Positions 1 to 5,600 of a stretch of DNA of 9,142 nucleotides are shown in pieces. The notes under the pieces are model-generated. The model searched no databases and was not told where the DNA came from. It saw nothing but the letters and a program-made list of their open reading frames with translations. The first letter of the stretch is position 1, and each line of letters opens with the position of its first letter. A program made the translations under genes and the position numbers. Source of the DNA: Nitrospiraceae bacterium (GTDB taxonomy: Bacteria; Nitrospirota; Thermodesulfovibrionia; Thermodesulfovibrionales; UBA9159); the NCBI GenBank assembly GCA_003453735.1, contig DMNE01000235.1, forward strand, positions 4,686 through 13,827, read 5' to 3'.

Positions 1-392
1 AGCTTTTTCAGCCCGTTTCCCGCACCGATCCGGTAGATCTCATCGAGGAGCAGTCCGCCCAGACGACGGCCCTGAAAGGCCGGATCGATCACGATCCGCA
101 CCTCGCCCACATGGCGCCCCCAGCCAAAAGTCTGTCTGTGCAATGTCGTACTTGCGACAATCCTTCCCTCAAATTCCGCGATGATCGGCAAGGTCTTTTC
201 ATAGTTGAGATCGCGCATCCATCGCGCGATAACCTTTCTGTTGGTCATGTCGTTTCTCAGATATCTCCTCGTTTCCTCGGGCAGGGAGCTGAAGAACATG
301 TAGATGCCGTGTTCATCGTCCCTCGTCACGGGTCTCAGCGAAAGAACAGCGCCGTCTATCAGCGTGACTTTCTTTGGATATCCTTCAAGCAT
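1..392 (-). CDS. GNAT family N-acetyltransferase, 3' end beyond window
   Basis: About 130 N-terminal residues are readable from an ATG at 392-390, preceded by AGGAG (403-399) at a 6-nt spacing. The protein begins MLEGYPKKVTLIDG. It has a GNAT-like N-terminal stretch (RPVTRDDEHG, residues 20-29), a beta strand EFEGRIVAS (73-81) and the acetyl-CoA-binding region VRIVIDPAFQGRRLGGLLLD (98-117). GNAT enzymes move an acetyl group from acetyl-CoA to an amine, often a protein lysine. The usual pyrophosphate loop Q/R-x-x-G-x-G/A reads Q-G-R-R-L-G (107-112), with Arg at the first Gly position. The gene runs out of the window before the fold is complete. The AcuC-type deacetylase at the far right lies on the same strand, so an AcuA-like protein acetyltransferase role is possible. 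That role is inferred; the substrate is unknown. Confidence 0.85.
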   Translation of the reverse strand, partial: MLEGYPKKVTLIDGAVLSLRPVTRDDEHGIYMFFSSLPEETRRYLRNDMTNRKVIARWMRDLNYEKTLPIIAEFEGRIVASTTLHRQTFGWGRHVGEVRIVIDPAFQGRRLGGLLLDEIYRIGAGNGLKK

Positions 393-1222
393 TTCATTCT
401 CCTGTAGAGAGAACTTTGTGTTACCGCATGTCATAAAAACTAAGATGTTCTTTGAGCGGCCCGGCAATCTTCACACTGCCAAAAGATCAATCCCGGTTTC
501 TGTTCCCTTTTCATAAAAATGCTTTGTTCTTAACACTTTAATGATGGTCAAGAAAACCAATTCCTGTCAAGATGATTTTCTAATTCTCAAGTTAACAGAT
601 ACCGATAAGTTTAAGGAAGCATGCCTAAAGGGGGCGGGAAAAACAGGTAAACCCCTGGGTCATAGAATATCTGTCTAGCAATGATATTATGGAAATCTGG
701 CATGATGGAGCATTTCGGTTGATGGGAGATGGTTAGCGAAATAGAAGGGGAGGTATTTCTGGAGCTGTCCGGGGGGAGCAGGTCTTTAGTCTTGCGGTCA
801 GCTTTGCGCGACCCTTGGGCCTTGAAAAAAGTTCCACTTGCACTTCTGTGCAATGACCAGGATGCTCTGACGTTTAGGAGTTCTGTGAGCACAACGCGCT
901 AGGCATGAACACGTGCTCTTGCGCATTAGTAGATGAAAGACGCAGATGCCCTACGCTTACCACAAGGACGTTGATAGGATGAGGGACCGGACTAATCCTG
1001 CCCCTCTTCTTTTTGACGTAATTGTGCTACCCTTCTGTGCCGGCCGGCCCTATTGCGAGGACTTCTATCGGCAATCTAGACGATTTGAAAATATGAGAGG
1101 TGAGAGGTTGTCGGTGGATTCGTTAAATGAACACTGTTTATAACCGGATAAACTTGACATAAACCTACAAGCATCCTTGCTCTGCTCCGTTAATTGTAAA
1201 AATCAGCGGCTAATGAAACTCC
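393..1222. other. Long intergenic region with no supported gene
   Basis: About 830 bp separate the acetyltransferase start from the marR promoter. The open frames here (for example 611-892 minus and 946-1143 plus) have no recognisable motif, no good ribosome binding site and an amino-acid composition typical of random translation. No tRNA, rRNA or riboswitch core was recognised by eye. The only regulatory-looking element is the possible promoter at 541-570. It may be a decayed coding region, but no recognisable protein fragment was found. Confidence 0.5.
541..570 (-). promoter_or_regulatory. Possible sigma70 promoter for the GNAT gene
   Basis: On the minus strand a perfect TTGACA (570-565) is followed after 18 bp by CATCAT (546-541), which matches four of six -10 positions. 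It lies about 150 bp upstream of the acetyltransferase start and faces it. The -10 is weak, so this is only a candidate. Confidence 0.3.
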
Positions 1223-1251
1223 TTGACAAATATCCGTTCAACAGGTATAGT
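1223..1251 (+). promoter_or_regulatory. Strong sigma70-type promoter of marR
   Basis: TTGACA (1223-1228), a 17-bp spacer and TATAGT (1246-1251) match the consensus in spacing and in 11 of 12 positions. The expected transcription start is near 1258, which gives a leader of about 20 nt before the marR ATG at 1279. The presumed start falls inside the palindrome at 1253-1266, an arrangement expected for a repressed promoter. Confidence 0.85.
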
Positions 1252-1252
1252 A

Positions 1253-1266
1253 GTTGCATATACAAC
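1253..1266. promoter_or_regulatory. Candidate MarR operator 1
   Basis: GTTGCATATACAAC is a near-palindrome: four-base arms GTTG/CAAC around a symmetric ATAT core, with one mismatched pair. It lies immediately after the -10 box and covers the expected transcription start. MarR-family dimers typically bind imperfect palindromes of this size over their own promoter. Twelve of 14 positions are identical to the site at 1760-1773. Confidence 0.65.
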
Positions 1267-1278
1267 CAGTATTGACGT

Positions 1279-1737
1279 ATGGACGAAAAACGGACATTAA
1301 AACTTATCCAAACCATAGGCAGGGAATGCCTTGCGGGTCGTGTACGCACGCTCAGTCGCGTGATTACCTGCATATACGATAGGGCCATGCGGCCCCACGG
1401 AATCAAAGTCAACCAGGCAGGCATACTGATAATGCTCGCTCTTGTCGAAAAACCCACTCCCGGCGATATATGTCGGAACTTCCAAATGGAGAAATCGACA
1501 GTCAGCCGCAATATCGATCGCATGAGGAAGCAGGGCTGGATAGAAAGCGGCAAGGGAGAGGGAGGTCTTGCCCAAGTGCTCACGGTCACGCCGAAAGGAA
1601 AGAAACTGCTGACTGACATCTACGGGAAATGGGAGAAGGCGCAGAAAGAAGTGTCCGAATTCCTTGGCGAGGATGGTGTGAAGGCGATCCACATGCTGAC
1701 GGGTCGCATATCCGGACCAAAAGGGAGACAGAAATAG
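1279..1737 (+). CDS. MarR-family transcriptional regulator
   Basis: A 152-residue protein, a normal MarR length, expected to act as a DNA-binding homodimer that often releases DNA on binding a small ligand. The winged-helix core is visible. AGILIMLALVEKPTPGDICR (residues 47-66) gives the first helices. MEKSTVSRNIDRMRKQGWIE (70-89) is the recognition helix region with the typical STVSRxIDRMxxxGWI pattern. LAQVLTVTPKGKKLL (97-111) is the wing and start of the C-terminal dimer helix. The ATG at 1279 has no obvious Shine-Dalgarno sequence. It was chosen because it is about 20 nt after the promoter start and gives a complete family-length protein. The next gene begins 50 bp after the stop with an operator-like palindrome between them. 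It probably represses itself and that gene; the ligand cannot be told from sequence. Confidence 0.93.
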   Translation: MDEKRTLKLIQTIGRECLAGRVRTLSRVITCIYDRAMRPHGIKVNQAGILIMLALVEKPTPGDICRNFQMEKSTVSRNIDRMRKQGWIESGKGEGGLAQVLTVTPKGKKLLTDIYGKWEKAQKEVSEFLGEDGVKAIHMLTGRISGPKGRQK

Positions 1738-1759
1738 GAACATTTTTTTTGGACTGTGA

Positions 1760-1773
1760 GTTGTATGTACAAC
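1760..1773. promoter_or_regulatory. Candidate MarR operator 2
   Basis: GTTGTATGTACAAC has perfect six-base arms GTTGTA/TACAAC around TG. It lies between marR and the Fe-S/SCP2 gene and ends just before the ribosome binding site AAGGAGG (1776-1782). It matches operator 1 at 12 of 14 positions; both differences are transitions. No good separate promoter was found here, so the site may act as a second repressor contact or a roadblock. Confidence 0.6.
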
Positions 1774-1787
1774 AAAAGGAGGCGGTC

Positions 1788-3128
1788 ATGCAAAATCTGA
1801 ATGAGCACCCGGCAGTAAAACGCTATTATGAAAAGAAGGAGGGAAGCAAAAGTGACAAAATCGCGTCCAGGCTCAGCCATAAAGACATTCGCCGGATGTG
1901 TCTTGAATTCGGTGCTGATGACGCTGGTTTTGTAGAAATCGGCAGACCAGAGCTCGATGACCAGAGATATGATATTCTGAAAACGTTTCCCTGGACAAAA
2001 ACATTGGTAAGCTTTGTCGGGCGAATCAACCGGGAAAACCTGAGAAGCCCGGCCCGCTCTATCGCAAGTCTTGAACTGCATAAGGTCGGCGAAAAACTCG
2101 AAGGAGTGTCTCATCAATTGACGGCTTATCTGGAGCGCATGGGAGTAAAGGCCGTAGCCCCGGCTGCAGGGTTTCCAATGGAAATGGATCAATGGCTCGG
2201 AAAGATGTTTGCTGTTTCGCACAAGCCGGTCGCAGTGGCGGCAGGGCTTGGACGGATGGGGCTGCATCGTAACGTCATACATCCGGTCTTTGGCAGTTTT
2301 GTGCTGCTTAACACGGTGCTGATCGAAGCAGATCTGGACGAATACAACACTCCGCTGGACCACAATCCCTGCCTTGGATGCAGACTCTGTGCAGCAACGT
2401 GTCCCACCGGCGCAATCGAGCCGGACGGCTATTATAACCCGGCAAACTGTATGACGCACACTTACCGGGAACTGATCGGAGGCTTTACCGACTGGATCGA
2501 AAATATCGCAAATAGTAAAAACGCGGCTGATTATAGAAGCAGGGTGAGTGATGCCGAGACTGTGTCCATGTGGCAGAGCCTTGCAAACGGTCCCTGCTAT
2601 AAATCTGTTTACTGCATGGCCGTCTGCCCCGCCGGAGAGGATGTTCTGCCTGAGTATCTTGAAGACAAAGCTGGTTACATTAAAGAAGTTGTGCGGCCAC
2701 TTCAGGACAAAGAGGAGACGGTTTATGTTCTGCCTGGTTCTGATGCCGAGAGCTACGTTATCAGTAAATTTCCACACAAAAGGATAAAAAGGATTGGAAA
2801 CGGCGTCAGGCCCCCTTCGATCAAGTCCTTCCTCGGCTCCATACCAATAGCCTTTCAACGTCATAAGTCAGAAGGATTGGCTGCAACGTATCATTTCACT
2901 TTTACAGGAGAAGAATGTGAATCGGCAACCGTCACTATAACGAACAAAACCGTAACGGTCAAAAAAGGGCACGAAGGCGCGGCGGATATACATATAAAGG
3001 CCGACAGCAGGGCCTGGTTAAGGGTGCTTCATAAAGACAGTGCGATGCTGAAAGAAATTGTTTTCAGGAAGATACGAGTCAAGGGATCAAAAGGGCTGTT
3101 AAAGGCGTTCGGGAACTGTTTCGCTTAA
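1788..3128 (+). CDS. QueG/RdhA-like 4Fe-4S protein with C-terminal SCP2 domain
   Basis: 446 residues. The start at 1788 is set by AAGGAGG at 1776-1782; the frame is open upstream to 1629 but that would overlap marR. Residues 30-185 resemble the N-terminal part of epoxyqueuosine reductase and reductive dehalogenases, including VAVAAGLGRMGLHRNVIHP (148-166). A dicluster ferredoxin segment follows: C195-x2-C198-x2-C201-x3-C205-P, then C221 and C270, C276, C280-P, enough for two 4Fe-4S clusters. Residues 350-446 look like an SCP2 sterol-carrier domain, a hydrophobic pocket for lipids or acyl-CoA (AATYHFTFTGEE near 365, VTVKKGHEGAADIHI near 388, then the ADSRAWLRVLH helix). No signal peptide or membrane helix is seen, so it is likely cytoplasmic. 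I infer electron transfer to a hydrophobic or CoA-linked substrate, perhaps with a corrinoid; the substrate is unknown. It is likely controlled by the MarR protein upstream. Confidence 0.88.
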   Translation: MQNLNEHPAVKRYYEKKEGSKSDKIASRLSHKDIRRMCLEFGADDAGFVEIGRPELDDQRYDILKTFPWTKTLVSFVGRINRENLRSPARSIASLELHKVGEKLEGVSHQLTAYLERMGVKAVAPAAGFPMEMDQWLGKMFAVSHKPVAVAAGLGRMGLHRNVIHPVFGSFVLLNTVLIEADLDEYNTPLDHNPCLGCRLCAATCPTGAIEPDGYYNPANCMTHTYRELIGGFTDWIENIANSKNAADYRSRVSDAETVSMWQSLANGPCYKSVYCMAVCPAGEDVLPEYLEDKAGYIKEVVRPLQDKEETVYVLPGSDAESYVISKFPHKRIKRIGNGVRPPSIKSFLGSIPIAFQRHKSEGLAATYHFTFTGEECESATVTITNKTVTVKKGHEGAADIHIKADSRAWLRVLHKDSAMLKEIVFRKIRVKGSKGLLKAFGNCFA

Positions 3129-3454
3129 AAAAGGAAGCATAACATATTATCGATTTAGTAACGTACTGAAACCTTGCAAATATTTCTTGCCGTATTAAAG
3201 TATCGGTTTTGTAACTACTAATCTCGCTCATGTGCGAGGTTCGACATGTAGTCTGCAAACGGGTACCGTAGAGGGGACATCAGGTTGCAAGCGGGAACCG
3301 TTACCCTGCCGAAATAGTGCCTGTGATGAGTCGTCGGTGCACAGCGCAAAACGGGTGTAGCAAACTACGAGGTTTCGTGATTTTGTTTACTGGTGATACC
3401 TTTTTTGGCCGGCAAGTGAGGCTCTATGTGGTCCGCTCCACACTGGGTCGGGGT
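3129..3454. other. Intergenic region with weak secondary structure
   Basis: About 325 bp lie between the convergent ends of the SCP2-fusion and radical SAM genes. It holds a small hairpin CTCGC (3223-3227)/GCGAG (3234-3238), enclosed by ACTAC (3214-3218)/GTAGT (3248-3252). A second hairpin is TGTGG (3427-3431)/CCACA (3438-3442), 12 bp beyond the radical SAM stop. Neither has a T-run, so they are weak terminator candidates. The direct repeats at 3254-3301 are listed separately. No gene is supported. Confidence 0.5.
3254..3301. repeat. Two 16-bp direct repeats, 32-bp period
   Basis: TGCAAACGGGTACCGT (3254-3269) and TGCAAGCGGGAACCGT (3286-3301) agree at 14 of 16 positions. Short spaced repeats like this occur at the ends of some insertion sequences as transposase sites, or as regulator sites. 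No transposase gene or matching inverted copy was seen in the window, so the meaning is open. Confidence 0.55.
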
Positions 3455-4201
3455 TTACGAAAATACCATCTGACAGGGAATCCCTTCCTTTTCAAATGCT
3501 ATCTTCAATTCTTTTCCTTTTTGCGAAAAGAAGGGGTCCTCCATAGCCCACCGCATCCCATATTTCTTGTATGCCCAGTCTGCGTAATGATAGTTCAGCC
3601 TATCGATGATCACATACTCCACCTTACCCTTAAGTGCACTCACCAGTCCTTCAGAACCTGGAAGAATCGGTGCCACCATGGCAAAGGTTTTGATCTTCTC
3701 TGAGTGAAGCTTTTCTAAGGCCTCAATCCTCTTTTTTGATGGAGAAGCTCCTGGTTCGAAAATCTTCCTTATCTTTTCATCCGCTGTGGTAATGGTAAAT
3801 CCAACCTCGGCATCCTTTGCCCTTTTCAGTATTTCGATATCCCTTAATACAAGAGACGATTTGGTCTGGATCGTGAAAGGCCAGCCTTCTTCTGAGAGGA
3901 TCTCAAGACATCTTTTTGTGATCATATAGTTCTTTTCTAATGGTTGATAGGGATCGCACACACCACTTATCCATACCCTTCCGACCTTTTTCTTCTTAAC
4001 CTCAGAAGCCAAGAGCTCAGGGGAATTTATTTTCACATCTACAAACTCTCCCCATCTCTCAGTATGACCTGTAACCCTCTTCATAAATTTCGCATAGCAA
4101 TAGACACAATTATGTTGGCAGCCAACGTAAGGGTTTAAAGCATAGTCATAGACCTGAGATTTAGACAGGATACTCTTTGCCTTTATCTCCCTGATCTTCA
4201 T
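3455..4201 (-). CDS. SPL-like radical SAM protein (COG1533 family)
   Basis: 248 residues. The radical SAM signature CX3CX2C is C28-QHN-C32-VY-C35 in NPYVGCQHNCVYCYAKFM; the tyrosine after the second Cys and YA after the third are typical of the spore photoproduct lyase/'DNA repair photolyase' group. GRVWISGVCDPYQPLEK (74-90) is the conserved family segment with the CDPYQPxE pattern, followed by TIQTKSS (110-116). These enzymes cleave S-adenosylmethionine at a 4Fe-4S cluster to make a 5'-deoxyadenosyl radical. Most members outside spore formers have no known substrate, and a true SPL role is unlikely here. The start has only a weak ribosome site. A 16-codon frame (4248-4198) ends by an ATGA overlap with the start, which could mean translational coupling. 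Lys/Glu/Ile-rich composition differs from the neighbours and may indicate transfer. Confidence 0.86.
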   Translation of the reverse strand: MKIREIKAKSILSKSQVYDYALNPYVGCQHNCVYCYAKFMKRVTGHTERWGEFVDVKINSPELLASEVKKKKVGRVWISGVCDPYQPLEKNYMITKRCLEILSEEGWPFTIQTKSSLVLRDIEILKRAKDAEVGFTITTADEKIRKIFEPGASPSKKRIEALEKLHSEKIKTFAMVAPILPGSEGLVSALKGKVEYVIIDRLNYHYADWAYKKYGMRWAMEDPFFSQKGKELKIAFEKEGIPCQMVFS

Positions 4202-4374
4202 ATTTCCAACTTTAGCACGGTTTGGATCTTCCTACCATAATTACTCATGGGGTAGTTTTAAATTGTATGCCTGACTACAACAAAGCAAAATCCGTGAGGT
4301 GGGCTGACTGGGCGCAAAGTCGTTTCTGATTCGTTCTGGAACGTCCAAATAATCCTTTAAAATCAATAAGCACC

Positions 4375-4402
4375 GTGAGTTCGAATCTCCCCCCCTCCGC
4401 CA
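4375..4402 (+). other. 3' end of a tRNA-Ser gene, probable attachment-site scar
   Basis: The 28 bp read as the last part of a tRNA. T-stem GTGAG (4375-4379), T-loop TTCGAAT (4380-4386) and T-stem CTCCC (4387-4391) pair at four of five positions. The acceptor 3' strand CCCCTCC (4392-4398), discriminator G (4399) and encoded CCA (4400-4402) follow. A G discriminator with this acceptor strand fits bacterial tRNA-Ser. The expected acceptor 5' strand (GGAGGGG) is not found upstream, so no functional tRNA is encoded. Integrative elements duplicate the 3' part of their target tRNA, and the integrase remnant ending 25 bp away supports reading this as an att core. Confidence 0.75.
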
Positions 4403-4427
4403 TTTAACTTGTTGTTTTTATTTAATT

Positions 4428-5131
4428 CTACCCCTCGGAACCTCGTTTCAGTTCCGTTTCGATTTTCCGAATGGGCACTACTTTCTCTCGCCTGTTCACG
4501 ATATCCCTTTACCTCGTGACATCGGCATGAATATACTTTCTCGTGCTCCGCGGGTCTTTATGCCTCATCAACGCCTCCGCTTTGAATTCATTGACATCAG
4601 CGTCTTCTGCTATCTGCGTGCAGAAGGAATGTCGCGAAGATTCATAATAGGTGACATCAATGCCTGAAAACTCAGGCCAATACTTGCTGAGTGTTTTCAC
4701 TTTATATCCTCTGCCCGTGTTGGGGTTCTTAAGTAAGAAATCGTGCGGAAGTTTTCCCTGCATATTCCGAAGGGCAATCTCCGAGGCCTTATCACTCAGC
4801 GAGACATAGTCCTTGCTGTTTTCTTTTGTGGTTTCGATAAGGACGGAACCAGAATATCCCCGGCATATCAGAGCGCACTTTTTTCGACAATGATATCGAT
4901 AGGCCTGATAGCAACGTCTCGTTTGGGCGAAGGCCCACCTCCATACCGAAGGCTACGGGACCTCTATGTTCCGCCGGGACATTTTGTAGCCCCTCATCCT
5001 GGTCCTCATGTTCAATGGCAACTCTTGTTGAAACGCCATCGCCTTCTACAATAGGAAAATCAGGCATCACGTTTATACTTTTCTCTTTTCGCCCACATGA
5101 AGAATGCATGTAATGCCCCTCCGGCATACAT
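4428..5131 (-). pseudogene. Decayed tyrosine recombinase/integrase
   Basis: A phage-type integrase reading can be followed across several frames. Segment 1 (about 5131-5066) carries ALHAFFMWAKREKYKRD. Segment 2 (5067-4918) runs from MPDFPIVEG to VAFGMEVGLRPNE, which holds the first catalytic Arg. Segment 3 (4918-4871) reads DVAIRPIDIIVEKSAL. Segment 4 (4871-4428) reads ICRGYSGSVLIETTKENSKD, SLSDKASEIALR, YYESSRHSFCT (second Arg), ALMRHKDPRSTRKYIH (His and nucleophile Tyr), then an in-frame TAA at 4511-4509 and RDIVNRREKVVPIRKIE to a TAG at 4430-4428. So there are three frameshifts, each consistent with a single-base loss, and one nonsense change. The N-terminal DNA-binding part is missing where the gene meets the DedA fragment. 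The usual HxxR is ExxR, a variant seen in some integrases. It is almost certainly inactive. It probably inserted its element at the tRNA-Ser end next to it. Confidence 0.87.
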
Positions 5132-5140
5132 TTTTTTAAA

Positions 5141-5311
5141 AAGTTCACTGCTGAAATCGCCTGGGTCGGTATTTTTACGCTCGGAGGTTATTATTTCAGC
5201 AGTCTTCCCATGGGCAGGCAAAACTTTACCTTCGTCATCCTCGCTATTGTTGTTATTTTCATTCTGCCTAGTCTGATCGGATTTTTCCGCCACAAGATTC
5301 AGTCCACTTAA
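5141..5311 (+). pseudogene. C-terminal fragment of a DedA/VTT-family membrane protein
   Basis: 56 codons run to a TAA at 5309-5311 with no start codon or ribosome site. The reading includes FTAEIAWVGIFTLGGYYF, SSLPMGRQNFTFVILAIVV and IFILPSLIGFFRHKIQST. This matches the end of DedA proteins: a membrane helix with WVxxFxLGGYxFG, a short NxPxVxxNF loop, then a last hydrophobic helix ending LPxxIxFxR near the cytoplasmic tail. DedA proteins are inner-membrane transporters or flippases linked to undecaprenyl phosphate or phospholipid recycling. The upstream four fifths are absent. In-frame codons before 5141 reach a stop at 5111-5113, so the break lies near 5114-5141, where the integrase remnant starts on the other strand. 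This looks like a gene cut by insertion or deletion. Confidence 0.72.
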
Positions 5312-5469
5312 GGATTAGCCTTGCTTTGTGCAAGGCTCGAATGCGCATGGCAGTTCAGATGCGGACTCTGCAGAACGCACTCTTCTATGGAGCCATTTGC
5401 AGGGTCAGACAGGCACGGAAATTTATCTGCGCTGAAATGCTGACACATGAAACGGCACGTTGTACCCAT
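5308..5469 (-). CDS. Possible small Cys/His-rich protein
   Basis: 53 codons from ATG 5469-5467 to TAA 5310-5308; the frame is also open to a TTG at 5490. The protein has five Cys (5, 9, 19, 31, 40) and His at 11, 37, 41 and 43, in CRFMCQHF, FPCLSDP, EECVLQSPHLNCHAH. Evenly spaced Cys and His could bind zinc or a cluster. I do not recognise the family. Against it: no Shine-Dalgarno sequence, and the tail SLAQSKANP is encoded by the hairpin at 5317-5337. The opposite strand also stays open for part of the region. Treat it as a hypothesis. Confidence 0.28.
   Translation of the reverse strand: MGTTCRFMCQHFSADKFPCLSDPANGSIEECVLQSPHLNCHAHSSLAQSKANP
5317..5337 (+). terminator. Hairpin just after the DedA fragment
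   Basis: AGCCTTGC (5317-5324), loop TTTGT and GCAAGGCT (5330-5337) form a perfect 8-bp stem six bases after the DedA stop codon. The position suits a transcription terminator of the former DedA gene. No T-run follows on either strand, so its efficiency is doubtful; it could also be a repeat or protein site. Confidence 0.45.
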
Positions 5470-5600
5470 GCGTTGTGTGGATAGCCACAAGTTAAACCCT
5501 ATACGTCTCGATCCCTTATGTATTTTCTCGTATTTACCAGGCTGCGCTTCTTATGGTATCCTTCTCTATACAATAAAGAGCCACTTTTGGTTATATAGCG

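Noticed and set aside
611..892. 93-codon minus-strand frame
   Set aside because: No ribosome site, low-complexity Ser/Pro/Lys-rich translation and no motif; likely chance.
946..1143. 65-codon plus-strand frame
   Set aside because: No domain, no Shine-Dalgarno sequence and no recognisable relation to the neighbouring genes.
1629..1787. Upstream extension of the Fe-S/SCP2 protein by 53 residues
   Set aside because: It overlaps marR in another frame, has no ribosome site, and the translated residues look random. AAGGAGG before the ATG at 1788 decides the start.
1620..2864. Long open frame of 414 codons on the minus strand
   Set aside because: It lies antisense to the MarR and Fe-S/SCP2 genes, which have clear motifs, promoter and ribosome sites. 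The antisense translation has no recognisable domain.
3317..3703. 128-codon plus-strand frame
   Set aside because: Its second half is antisense to the radical SAM gene and its first half has no motif.
5060..5293. 77-codon minus-strand frame considered as a gene
   Set aside because: It is a composite: its first part is antisense to the DedA fragment, and only its last 20 or so codons belong to the integrase remnant.
5554..5574. Sigma54-like promoter before the DUF4388 gene
   Set aside because: The TGGTAT lacks a GC-type -12 element at the right distance; only a weak -10-like TACAAT remains.
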